Positions 8,600 through 17,134 of a stretch of DNA of 64,000 bases are shown here, piece by piece. Source of the stretch: Chryseobacterium joostei (GTDB lineage Bacteria; Bacteroidota; Bacteroidia; Flavobacteriales; Weeksellaceae); contig NZ_CP033926.1 of the NCBI RefSeq assembly GCF_003815775.1, forward strand, positions 496,001 to 560,000, read 5' to 3'. The notes under the pieces are model-generated. The model saw only the letters and a list, made by a program, of their open reading frames with translations, made no database searches and was not told the DNA's origin. Position numbers and translations under genes: made by a program. Each line of letters opens with the position of its first letter. Within the stretch, counting starts at the first letter, position 1.

Positions 8600-9321
8600 T
8601 TTTTTAAGTGGTACAAAAGTAAGTATTTAATTGGTATATGCAAATGTTTTTTTCTTTATTCCGTAATTTTAATTGGGTATAACTACAATATTGTACGTTC
8701 CGATCCGAGTGATACATTAATATTTGATATTATTACGCTTACTTATTGTCATGTCTTTTGATTTTTTTTAAAGATTGTATTCCCTTAATAAGATATTCAA
8801 ATTATCCAGGTTTATTTTAATATTATTGGTCTTAAATGCACAATATATACATTTGTAAAGCTTATGAAAGCCAAGAATTGGTAAAATTCTCGGGACAAAA
8901 TATAAACTAATTCAAATACAAGTAGTTTCGTGTGTTCTACCTTATCCAGATAATATTTCTTTTGATAGTAACAGATAAAACTGAGCATTTTTGAAATGCA
9001 AAAGTCGTAGAACTACTACAAATTTTAAATTTGCCCCTAATTCATTTGTGGGTGAAATTCAGACCTAATATATTGCATAACCAAATCAATTAAAAAAACT
9101 TATGAAAATAAATACCACTCAATCTAAAGTTGCACTTCCCTTAAGTAGCTAAGAAGAGCTTTAATTCCCAACTAAAAGCTCCCCGATTGCATATCTATCC
9201 AGTCAAGCAAGTAAATATTCTGTGGAGGCCTCTATTTTACTGACTGTGATTTGACTAAATAGTCTCATCTATTTGGACATAGTTCCAATCCGTAATTAGC
9301 ACAACCGAAAAAAATTATGTC
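8600..9321. other. Non-coding gap between tRNA-Ala and vgrG
   Basis: About 720 bp, AT-rich, with stops in all frames and no convincing gene. The longest start-led frame I see (from about 9101) is only some 15 codons. It presumably holds the promoter for the vgrG operon, but I cannot single out a clear TAnnTTTG element close to the start. Confidence 0.5.
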
Positions 9322-11430
9322 ATGTTTCAAGATGATAAGAATCTTCCCAAATCAGGAGCAGATTCAACAAAAGAAAATATTGCAACGAATATCCAAGAGA
9401 TAGCAACCAATATTCCAACTTCCAATAAAGTGCTATCAAATATTAAAACTGCGGGTAGTTTAGCTCAAAGTTTTATGAATCAGCCTTTGATTCCCACTGC
9501 TCCAACAATAATAAAGAATAAAGTTTGGGCACAGCAGCCCACTTCAAAAATATTTAATGCTGAAGGTATCCCAGAGAATGCGATAGTCGGAATCAACCGG
9601 GTTGTAAGACTTGATATCCATGTTGAAGGGAAAGCAATTAAATATTTTAAGCATTTTAAATTGGTTCAGAGTGCGACAAAACATCATGATTTTGAGCTTA
9701 TTCTGGCTCATGATACATTTGGCAACCCAGAGAACCATAATCTTGAAGAAGCGCAGAATCTCCTTGGCAAAAGAATTACTGTTGTATTTAAGTATAAAGA
9801 TGTAGAAGATGGGCCTGAAAGGAATTTTGTAGGAGTTATTACAGAAGTTGGCTTTAGCCAAGAAAAAGGAAGTTTAGGAAATCTTGTATTGTCCGGCTCC
9901 AGCCCAACAATATTGTTAGATGCAGCTCCACATATTCAAAGTTTTGGTGGGGCCCAGCCTATGAGCCTGAATAGCATTGCTACGGAGGTAATTAAACAAG
10001 GCTTGGGACATGGTAAATTTGATTTTAGAGTAGATGCAAAGCAGGGTAATGTGCCTTATAGTTCTCAATATGAAGAGACTCATTACAATTATTTGGCAAG
10101 AATTGCTGAGGCTTATGGTGAACAATTTTTCTATGATGGTGAAGTACTGCATTTTGGTCAGCTGCCACCACAGGAGAAGCCTGTAAAGTTGACCTATGGA
10201 AGTAACCTGACTGATATTAAGGTTAAGATGAAGGCTCAGCATGTTAATCCTTCGTTCTATGGCTATAACAGTAGCAAAAATGAGAAATTTAAAGGTGGAG
10301 ATTCAAAAATCAATCATACTTCTGATATAGCAAAACGAGCCTACGAGATCTCTGAAAGAACATTTCAAACACCGTCTTTAAGAGTTGCTCCGATAAGAGC
10401 ATCTTCTTTTATGGATATTGACGCTTCACAAAAAGGAACAGCAGGCAGTAAAGCATCAGAAGTTTTTGTTACTTCTGGAAATACAACTGTTCCATTTCTA
10501 TACCCTGGCTGCCTCGCTGATGTTGAAATGAGAAAGACGGATTCTAATGATACATCATATTTTACCAAATTAATGCTGATTGAAGTGACTCATGAAGTAG
10601 ATGCAAGAGGTTATTATGATGGTTCATTTCAGGCAATAGCTGCTGATACCGGTTATATCCCTAGACCAGAATTTACTATTCCTGTTGCAGAACCACAATT
10701 CGGGAAAGTAATTTCCAATACAGATCCAGAAAATCAGGGACGTGTACAGGTTCAACTTGACTGGCAAAGTGGGCAGAATACCACTGAATTTATAAGAGTA
10801 ATGTCTCCTGATGCAGGAAGCAGTGAAAAGGTTGGAAAAAATCGTGGATTTATGTCCATTCCCGAAGTCGGAGACCAAGTCATCGTAAACTTTGTTCATC
10901 TCCATCCAGACCGACCTTTCGTTATGGGAGGAATGTATCATGGTGGTATTGGAGCTGGTGGTGGGGAAGGAAATAATGTTATGAGTTTCAGCGGACGAAG
11001 TGGTGCTGAACTAAAATATGATAATGGTGCCGGGTCCATGAATCTGAAAGACCAAGGTGGTGCTAATATGCATTTTGATGGTGCAGGAAACGCTACAACC
11101 AATGCAAATACCAACCATACTGTAAACGCTGGTAGTACAAATGTTATCAATGTAGGTGGTAAAGATGGGGGAGGGGCCAATTCAATGCTTAAAATGGATG
11201 CAAGTGGAAATATCACTTTAGAATGTGATAAAAAAATCACTCTTAAGACAGGAAAAAGCAGTATAACTCTGAATACCGACGGAACAATTCTCATAAATGG
11301 TAAGGCCGTAGGTGTTGGCGGAACCGATGGTGTAGGAATTAAAGGAGGCAAGACCATAACAGTAAATTCCCCTAAAAACCATATTGCAGGAGAAACTAAA
11401 ATGGATGGAGGAGATGTATTCGTTAATTAA
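9322..11430 (+). CDS. vgrG: Type VI secretion tip protein VgrG
   Basis: 702 aa. A Ser/Thr/Asn-rich N-terminal extension (about 80 residues) precedes the gp27-like base domain (VVRLDIHVEGKAIKYFKHFK; FELILAHDTFG). The OB-fold with IPVAEPQFGKVISNTDPENQ and GRVQVQLDWQSGQ follows, and PEVGDQVIVNFVHLHPDRP is the classic VgrG/gp5 signature. The C-terminus is a repetitive beta-helix needle (MNLKDQGGANMHFDG...; ITLECDKKITLKTG; SSITLNTDGTILINGK). It trimerises into the tip of the T6SS tube that carries effectors. It heads the operon leading to the DNase effector and immunity genes, and is probably the carrier for that cargo. ATG 9322 is kept because no longer in-frame start is evident. Confidence 0.93.
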   Translation: MFQDDKNLPKSGADSTKENIATNIQEIATNIPTSNKVLSNIKTAGSLAQSFMNQPLIPTAPTIIKNKVWAQQPTSKIFNAEGIPENAIVGINRVVRLDIHVEGKAIKYFKHFKLVQSATKHHDFELILAHDTFGNPENHNLEEAQNLLGKRITVVFKYKDVEDGPERNFVGVITEVGFSQEKGSLGNLVLSGSSPTILLDAAPHIQSFGGAQPMSLNSIATEVIKQGLGHGKFDFRVDAKQGNVPYSSQYEETHYNYLARIAEAYGEQFFYDGEVLHFGQLPPQEKPVKLTYGSNLTDIKVKMKAQHVNPSFYGYNSSKNEKFKGGDSKINHTSDIAKRAYEISERTFQTPSLRVAPIRASSFMDIDASQKGTAGSKASEVFVTSGNTTVPFLYPGCLADVEMRKTDSNDTSYFTKLMLIEVTHEVDARGYYDGSFQAIAADTGYIPRPEFTIPVAEPQFGKVISNTDPENQGRVQVQLDWQSGQNTTEFIRVMSPDAGSSEKVGKNRGFMSIPEVGDQVIVNFVHLHPDRPFVMGGMYHGGIGAGGGEGNNVMSFSGRSGAELKYDNGAGSMNLKDQGGANMHFDGAGNATTNANTNHTVNAGSTNVINVGGKDGGGANSMLKMDASGNITLECDKKITLKTGKSSITLNTDGTILINGKAVGVGGTDGVGIKGGKTITVNSPKNHIAGETKMDGGDVFVN

Positions 11431-11440
11431 AATCCATACA

Positions 11441-12316
11441 ATGCAGGAAAAACAAATTCTACTAAGAGAAACCTTTAATGAACAGTATACTCTTGTGATC
11501 GAATCGGAGATTAATGGTGTTGACGTATATGTAACATCCAAAGTACAGCTTCGGTTTGATTTCCATGTGTTGAAAATTGAAAAAGATTATATTGAAATTA
11601 GACTGGTTCAGCTGGATAACAAGCTTTTGGAAACAAACAGTCCTATGGTAAAAGAGGTGGCGGTGATAAGTCAGGTATTCGGGAGAATGTATAATGAATT
11701 GCATCTGACCCTGGATCATAGTGGAAAAGTTATTTCAGTTCTCAATTATGACCTTATTCTTTCAAAATGGAAGCAAACCAAGGCAGAAATGGATCAACAC
11801 ATAGCAGGAAACCCAGACTTACAGCAAGCTATTATTCTCAATGATAACATTTTTACAGATCCTGAGAAAATAAAGATTGCAGTGCAAGCAAATGAATTTT
11901 TTACTGTTTACTTTGGAAGTATATTTGGAATAAATCTCCCAGCCAGTAAGAGCATTCCGGGAACCAATATATTTAATACTGCAAACATTACCTGGAATAT
12001 GAAAATTGAGGCACCTGTTTACCTTTCTCATCTTAGTGAATCTATAAGAGTTTCAACAAAATTTCTTCCAAAGGATTCCTTTACCTCTGGCTTTCATAAT
12101 ACTGCTTATAAGCAATTCGAGGATAAAATAAATATAAATAATCTAAATGTAAAGCTTGAACAAACTGAGACACGCCAGATAGATTTCAGTAAAGGAAAGT
12201 TGGAAAAAGCTACGATCAGCAAGTTAGAGATTGCAGATGAAAAGAAGTTATACAATATTGTTAATTACAGTATGCTTAGTGATTCTGAACAGAGGAACGA
12301 ACAGAAAACCATATAA
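11441..12316 (+). CDS. Conserved accessory protein between VgrG and effector, possible cargo adaptor
   Basis: 291 aa starting MQEKQILLRETFNEQYTLVI. A longer version could begin at TTG 11384, but that would lie inside vgrG; the ATG at 11441, 10 bp after the vgrG stop, is preferred. The protein is a soluble alpha/beta protein with no signal peptide. I do not recognise a named domain. Its position between VgrG and the PAAR-like toxin suggests an adaptor or chaperone; this is inference. Confidence 0.65.
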   Translation: MQEKQILLRETFNEQYTLVIESEINGVDVYVTSKVQLRFDFHVLKIEKDYIEIRLVQLDNKLLETNSPMVKEVAVISQVFGRMYNELHLTLDHSGKVISVLNYDLILSKWKQTKAEMDQHIAGNPDLQQAIILNDNIFTDPEKIKIAVQANEFFTVYFGSIFGINLPASKSIPGTNIFNTANITWNMKIEAPVYLSHLSESIRVSTKFLPKDSFTSGFHNTAYKQFEDKININNLNVKLEQTETRQIDFSKGKLEKATISKLEIADEKKLYNIVNYSMLSDSEQRNEQKTI

Positions 12317-12363
12317 TTACTTTTATAAAAAATAGTAATTAAAGGAATACCATAACAACATAA

Positions 12364-12648
12364 ATGAACAATATGAAAACGATTAAGAACTCAGATAAAT
12401 CCAATAGGTTAATTGAAAAGAATAATTCTTTTTCTTTTTTTGGACATTTGATCATTTTATCTTATTCCAAAAGGAAAGAGGGGGGCATATTGTGTGATAG
12501 CATTGGATTACAAATAGATCAACCTATAAAAAGTCTTGAATTTGAGGGGATAAAAAAAATTGATTTTAGTATACAGCTATTAACCAATGGCAGGAAAACT
12601 AGATTAGCCTGGAACAAAAGAACACGAATTTTAGAAAAAGTGATGTGA
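12364..12648 (+). CDS. Small unknown protein in the T6SS effector operon
   Basis: 94 aa, basic, with SLEFEGIKKIDFSIQLLTNG and RKTRLAWNKRTRILEK. The stop is followed 1 bp later by the ATG of the effector gene, so the two are translationally linked. No domain is recognised. It may serve as a loading factor. A short similar stretch (FDGIKRVDF) can be read near 52290-52320, hinting that the family is scattered in this genome. Confidence 0.55.
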   Translation: MNNMKTIKNSDKSNRLIEKNNSFSFFGHLIILSYSKRKEGGILCDSIGLQIDQPIKSLEFEGIKKIDFSIQLLTNGRKTRLAWNKRTRILEKVM

Positions 12649-12649
12649 A

Positions 12650-14284
12650 ATGGGAAACAAGATCATCACTGAAAAAGACTTCTGGAAATGTGATACAGGT
12701 GCTGTACCTGCACAATTTCAGTCCACCCAGAAGACCGTAAAAAAGTTGTCTGGGGAGAAATATATTACTGTGAGAGATACATCCACAAGTAGCTGGATAG
12801 ATTTTGGCTGTACAAGATTGATGTTGATTTATGCAATCATAGCCGCTGCAGTGGTCGTTATAGCTGCGATGACAGTTGCTACCGGTGGTGCTGCCCTGAT
12901 TGCACTTGGCGCATTGGCAGGTTTGGCAGGAGCAGCATGGGGCGCTATAGTGGGAACGCTATTATGTGGGCAGATTGCTGCAAAGGCAAGAAAATGGGTT
13001 GGCAGTAAAAAAGATTATATTGTACAGGGCGTTAAAACAATTACTGGCGATCATATAATGACCTGCCCTGTTGGAGGTACTATTAAATTTGCCCCCGAAA
13101 TAAAAAGCTGGAGCCAGGCAGTAGCATTGGGTTTTGCAAATTATACTGGGAAATTAATGGAGGGTATGATGGCCGGAGCGGCAATAGGGATGGCAGGCGC
13201 CGCTGTTGCTGGTGGGGCCGGTGCGTTTACCAGTGGAGGAATGAGGGGTATTGGACAGGCTGCATGGCAGTTTGCGAAATCAATGCCGAAAAATTTTGTG
13301 GTAAATGCTATAGAAAGTGTTGGAGCATTTGGTCTTTCACTTCGTGGTGTAATGGGATTACAAAATGTCGCTGCAACCTATGGAAATACTGGTCAGGCTT
13401 CTGAAGCAGATTTCTGGAAGGGAACAGTTGCAATGGAAACTGGTGCTTGGGATTCAGCAAATCTTATTTATTCAGATGCTACCGGCGGAGTAGTTTTGGA
13501 TGAAAATGGGAATCAGAAGCACGCTAGTTGGCAGGACTATGTTGGTATGGCAATGATGTTTGCTCCAGTTGGTCAGGGTAAGCGAGATTTAGAAAATAAG
13601 TTAAAAAATGAACCAGACGGATCTGTTAGAGACTCTGAAAGGAGAGCAGATGATGCAGAAGCGAATAAGGGAGATGATGAAAACAGTACAAGAGCTGAAG
13701 TACAGGATGTTGAAGGCCCTAGACAAGAAGGTGAATACGGTGCATTTGAAGGAGATCCGATTTCACAATCTCAAAGAAATGAAATCGCTGGTGTTGAAGA
13801 CGGTACTATTCCATTGGAAGGTTATGAGGGGCATAAAAGAGGAAACCATACAAGGAAAGGCAATTATGGTGAAATGAAAATGGATCAGCATTTTGAAGGT
13901 ATTAACGATATTAATGGACAACCAGCAGAGTTAACACCTTTACATGAAAGAATTAGTAATATTGATGAAACAGGACATCAAGGAATAGATGGTGTTTATG
14001 AAAATGCAAGTCCTCCTCCTCAATATATCATTGCTGAATCAAAATATGGTTCATCGGATCTTAGTAAGAATACCAAGGATGGTCCACAGATGGGTGATAA
14101 TTGGATATTAGGGGGGGATAGATTAGAAAATGCCGTTGGTACTGATAAAGCAGATGATATTAGATTCGAGTTGGAAAATAATCCAGGAAATGTTCAAAGA
14201 GTGTTAACTAAAGTTGATGCCAATGGTAATGTTACAACTTATACAATAGACTCTAGTGGAAATGTTACGGGACCATGGCCATAA
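12650..14284 (+). CDS. T6SS effector: PAAR-like/transmembrane N-terminus with PoNe-type DNase C-terminus
   Basis: 544 aa. The N-terminus (ITEKDFWKCDTGAVPAQFQS) resembles PAAR-like starts of Bacteroidetes T6SS effectors. Two hydrophobic Ala/Gly-rich blocks (about 60-105 and 165-200) could help the toxin cross the target inner membrane. A charged linker (310-360) leads to a C-terminal nuclease with GIDGVY (445-450, D447) and IIAESKYG (E463, K465), followed by a DGPQMGDNW stretch: a PD-(D/E)xK arrangement. The next gene has the hallmarks of PoNi immunity proteins, which pair with PoNe DNases; this strengthens the call. The expected role is DNA cleavage in competitor cells. Confidence 0.82.
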   Translation: MGNKIITEKDFWKCDTGAVPAQFQSTQKTVKKLSGEKYITVRDTSTSSWIDFGCTRLMLIYAIIAAAVVVIAAMTVATGGAALIALGALAGLAGAAWGAIVGTLLCGQIAAKARKWVGSKKDYIVQGVKTITGDHIMTCPVGGTIKFAPEIKSWSQAVALGFANYTGKLMEGMMAGAAIGMAGAAVAGGAGAFTSGGMRGIGQAAWQFAKSMPKNFVVNAIESVGAFGLSLRGVMGLQNVAATYGNTGQASEADFWKGTVAMETGAWDSANLIYSDATGGVVLDENGNQKHASWQDYVGMAMMFAPVGQGKRDLENKLKNEPDGSVRDSERRADDAEANKGDDENSTRAEVQDVEGPRQEGEYGAFEGDPISQSQRNEIAGVEDGTIPLEGYEGHKRGNHTRKGNYGEMKMDQHFEGINDINGQPAELTPLHERISNIDETGHQGIDGVYENASPPPQYIIAESKYGSSDLSKNTKDGPQMGDNWILGGDRLENAVGTDKADDIRFELENNPGNVQRVLTKVDANGNVTTYTIDSSGNVTGPWP

Positions 14285-14309
14285 ATGTGTAATTTTATAA
14301 AAAAATAAT

Positions 14310-15020
14310 ATGATAAGAGATAAAATAAAAGATAGCAATTATTTTGAAAAATATATTCAACAGACAATTGACAGAAAAAGTAAATATATTGGTAAAATAG
14401 AAAGTCTTGAAAATCCACAACAAGGGTATGTCAATAGTGCTGTTACTCTTGATTTATTTACAAGGAATATATTGATAAGCAAATATTCCAATGGAGATTC
14501 TATTGAAAATATAGCAATAGATTATCAAGAATCATTAAAATGGTTTGAACTAGTTTATAATTCAAGGTCGTTTTATGTTCAACTATTATGGATGATATCT
14601 ATTGGTATTTTGTTAGATATAAATGAAGAGCAATTCAATAAGCTGGTACATCTTATTAAGGAAGATAACCCTGATGATTATCTTGTAGATTTTTTTCTAA
14701 GCAATCGAATCGAAGTTAAAAATATCCATGACAGTTTTAGATTTCCTATTCCCTATAAAGCTTTGTATGAGGTGATTATCCTTGCTCAGGATAACAGAAA
14801 AAATGATGCTATACTTAGACTGAAAAAATATCTTGATACAGAATGGTATAAAGGTCATTCAGATTCTGGGTGGTATGATAATCATAAAAGTAAGCATGAT
14901 ACTTATGCAGGATATTGGAGTTTCGAGAGTGCTGCTTTGGTGAAAATCCTTCAGTTAGATGATGCTTCTTTAAAAGAACAGCAATATTATCCCTATGATT
15001 TGGTACACTGGAAAGATTAA
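14310..15020 (+). CDS. PoNi-type immunity protein (DUF1910/DUF1911)
   Basis: 236 aa. The N-terminal helical half (MIRDKIKDSNYFEKYIQQTI...) fits DUF1910. The C-terminal half ends with DTYAGYWSFESAALVKILQL, DDASL and YYPYDLVHW, a very recognisable DUF1911 signature. Such proteins neutralise PoNe DNases by direct binding in the cytoplasm, which agrees with the lack of a signal peptide. It begins 25 bp after the effector stop in the same operon. Confidence 0.88.
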   Translation: MIRDKIKDSNYFEKYIQQTIDRKSKYIGKIESLENPQQGYVNSAVTLDLFTRNILISKYSNGDSIENIAIDYQESLKWFELVYNSRSFYVQLLWMISIGILLDINEEQFNKLVHLIKEDNPDDYLVDFFLSNRIEVKNIHDSFRFPIPYKALYEVIILAQDNRKNDAILRLKKYLDTEWYKGHSDSGWYDNHKSKHDTYAGYWSFESAALVKILQLDDASLKEQQYYPYDLVHWKD

Positions 15021-15825
15021 TATAATTTAAAAATTATTGGGTTTTTTAAGTAAAATATTTACCATAATTTGTTAAACATGTTTGAATGTATATTCAACTA
15101 GCAAAATCTAATGCATTTTATTAGTTAATAAAGCATTAGGATTAAATGAGTAACATAAAGTACTGCAAGGTAAACAGTTATTATTGAGAGAGTAAGCAAT
15201 TGCTTAATTTTATGAATTTGTTAACGCTTTGGATGGTAAAAAATACCTTATTTAGTAACTCGAAATAATTTTTTTTCATCATTTGTGTTTTTTATCTCCG
15301 GATTTTCCGGAGATTTTGTTTTATGGAGGGTAGTAAACTTAAAAAGGCATTCTTTTGCCATCTCCGTAGTTTTTGTTTGCCGGCGTTTTTGTCGGATTTT
15401 TCTATGTAGTAAATTCAGATTTTGTTTTTAATGAAACAACAAAATTCTTTAAACCTGTTAAAATATATGACTCTTGTCAAAGCTTAAAAAAGGAGAGTCT
15501 AGATTGCCAACAAAAGTATAATCATTTAGTCAGTCTATTTAAATTTCAAACATTCATAGACTTTATCCCCATTTAAATAATGGTTTTCCAACAATATTAT
15601 AAGGAAAATCGAAACGGCCAAATGGGCCTCTTTTCAAATCAACTTCAGAAATTTGGATAACAATTTTTAGAATATCAGCAAAATATTTCCAAATATCCAT
15701 TATTTATATTATTGATTTTAAAGCTGTTATTAAATAGTAGTATATTTTCGATATAATGGAAATTATTGAAACTAGTTTCTTTCTTTGTTCATTTGTGGAG
15801 TCTAAATTTTTAGACATAACACACA
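15021..15825. other. Gap after the PoNe/PoNi operon, no convincing gene
   Basis: About 800 bp of AT-rich DNA. It contains one clear hairpin (annotated separately) and a 67-codon frame starting at TTG 15373 (GVFVGFFYVVNSDFVFN...) without a credible ribosome site or recognisable domain; I treat that frame as chance or a remnant. Confidence 0.5.
15294..15322. terminator. Intrinsic terminator
   Basis: Perfect 8-bp stem ATCTCCGG/CCGGAGAT around loop ATTTT, preceded by a T run and followed by TTTGTTTTA. It is some 270 bp downstream of the immunity gene and probably ends the T6SS effector transcript. Confidence 0.7.
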
Positions 15826-16440
15826 ATGGAAAAAAAGCTTAGAAATGATGAAAAAGGAACACTTACGTTCTCACAATTTATAGTGAGAGTGTTTAGTGTT
15901 TTTTTATTATTTATCTCCTCTTTTTATCTTGCTGAGCTCCATATTTTAGAAGATCTACATGGTGATGCTCAATTAATCCCAACCAATAATGAATCTTTGC
16001 CGGAGCTCTCTAAAGCTAAAATTTATATTTCTTCGGATGCGGTGGTTTCTAATTTAGATTCGGTAAGCAATTATGAGGTGGTTAATGTGAAATCAGCTAA
16101 TTCAGGTAAACCTGAAACTAAAAACTTTGCACATACCCATAAAAAGAAATCTGTTGCAGAGAGCAAAACTACTTCTGAAAAGAAAAAAAAACAAGATCAA
16201 GCAGAAATAACTTTTTCCACCGGAAAACAAGATTCTCATTTCCTTTTCTGTAATCTCATTCCGACAGCATCTGTACCCGTGCAGGTTATGCCAAAATATT
16301 TCTTTATTCCAAATGACATTATTAAAATACATGCTTCATTTAGATTCTTAAAACACAAATCAAAATATTTTTATTCTCCAGTAATTATCACAAGATACCG
16401 GACTTTCTTCTCTGGAAGAGCGCCACCTTTTTTCAGCTAA
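15826..16440 (+). CDS. Membrane-anchored protein of unknown function
   Basis: 204 aa. A hydrophobic segment at about residues 22-40 (VFSVFLLFISSFYLAE) follows a charged start, as in a signal anchor. A Lys/Ser/Glu-rich stretch covers 105-130. The C-terminus ends with RTFFSGRAPPFFS, an ending I have seen in small proteins encoded beside TonB-dependent receptors in Bacteroidetes, although no receptor is next to it here. Function unknown. Confidence 0.55.
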   Translation: MEKKLRNDEKGTLTFSQFIVRVFSVFLLFISSFYLAELHILEDLHGDAQLIPTNNESLPELSKAKIYISSDAVVSNLDSVSNYEVVNVKSANSGKPETKNFAHTHKKKSVAESKTTSEKKKKQDQAEITFSTGKQDSHFLFCNLIPTASVPVQVMPKYFFIPNDIIKIHASFRFLKHKSKYFYSPVIITRYRTFFSGRAPPFFS

Positions 16441-16754
16441 CATATCAAAAAACTTTAAAATTTATTTTCCATTTTCTTCGGTTAAAACCGAGAGAACAGG
16501 AATTATATTATCTGATTTTTTAGAATATGAATAAAAACAGAAACATGAATAAGAGATTTTTATAATGAAATTAAAATAACTTTTAACGTTACTGTTATTC
16601 ATCAATTTGACCTGTATTTCTGTTCTTTTAAGCTTAAACCTATAGGCTAATAATCAAACAGAATTGAGGGGACGAAGATCTTCGTTCATCTATATTCTAT
16701 TTCAATAAATTTTTAATAAGAACCTTTTTTTTTAACAATTTTAATTTAACACAA
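16441..16754. other. Gap, no gene seen
   Basis: About 310 bp of AT-rich sequence. It ends in a T-rich tract and AT run just before the Cys-rich secreted peptide gene and presumably carries its promoter. Only a 12-codon start-led frame (near 16527) is present; nothing else is supportable. Confidence 0.4.
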
Positions 16755-17033
16755 ATGAAAAAAATCATTTTTACAGGAGTGCTTTTAGCAGCACTTGGAA
16801 CAACAGGAGTTAGTGCAAACAGCCTTACAGCTACTGCAAATGCAAACCCGAAAAGCGAAATGTCTACACAATGCTTTTATTACTGTACCACCTATACTAC
16901 ACAAAAGGAAGGTGATTGTACGGTTACTTACAAGCATGTGACAAAATACTTTTTAGGGATTGCCATCTGCACCAAAACAACTGTTTGTTCAAAAACCTGT
17001 ACCGGAGGAGGTAATACTGGAGGAAACCTTTAG
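16755..17033 (+). CDS. Secreted small cysteine-rich protein
   Basis: 92 aa with a signal peptide (MKKIIFTGVLLAALGTTGVSA, cut near 21). The mature part has six Cys residues (STQCFYYC, EGDC, GIAICTKTTVCSKTC), enough for three disulfides, and a Gly/Asn tail GGGNTGGNL. The pattern suggests a small extracellular or periplasmic disulfide-stabilised protein. A bacteriocin-like role is possible, but no leader motif, immunity gene or exporter is nearby. Confidence 0.6.
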   Translation: MKKIIFTGVLLAALGTTGVSANSLTATANANPKSEMSTQCFYYCTTYTTQKEGDCTVTYKHVTKYFLGIAICTKTTVCSKTCTGGGNTGGNL

Positions 17034-17134
17034 TAAAATGATGAGAAAGAATACAGCTGCCGGTAATAGGCAGTTGTACCTTTCTATGTTAATCTTAAAA
17101 TTGAGTTAAAAAAATAAATAATATAAAAAAAACA

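Noticed and set aside
10938-11357. Long antisense frame across the vgrG needle region
   Set aside because: It is a mirror of the repetitive coding sequence on the other strand; the predicted protein is Pro/Leu/Ser biased with no domain or ribosome site.
11384-11440. TTG start that would lengthen the protein after VgrG by 19 residues
   Set aside because: It lies inside the end of vgrG; the ATG at 11441 just after the vgrG stop is the natural start.
15373-15576. 67-codon frame in the gap after the PoNi gene
   Set aside because: TTG start without a ribosome site and no family features; left as part of the gap description.
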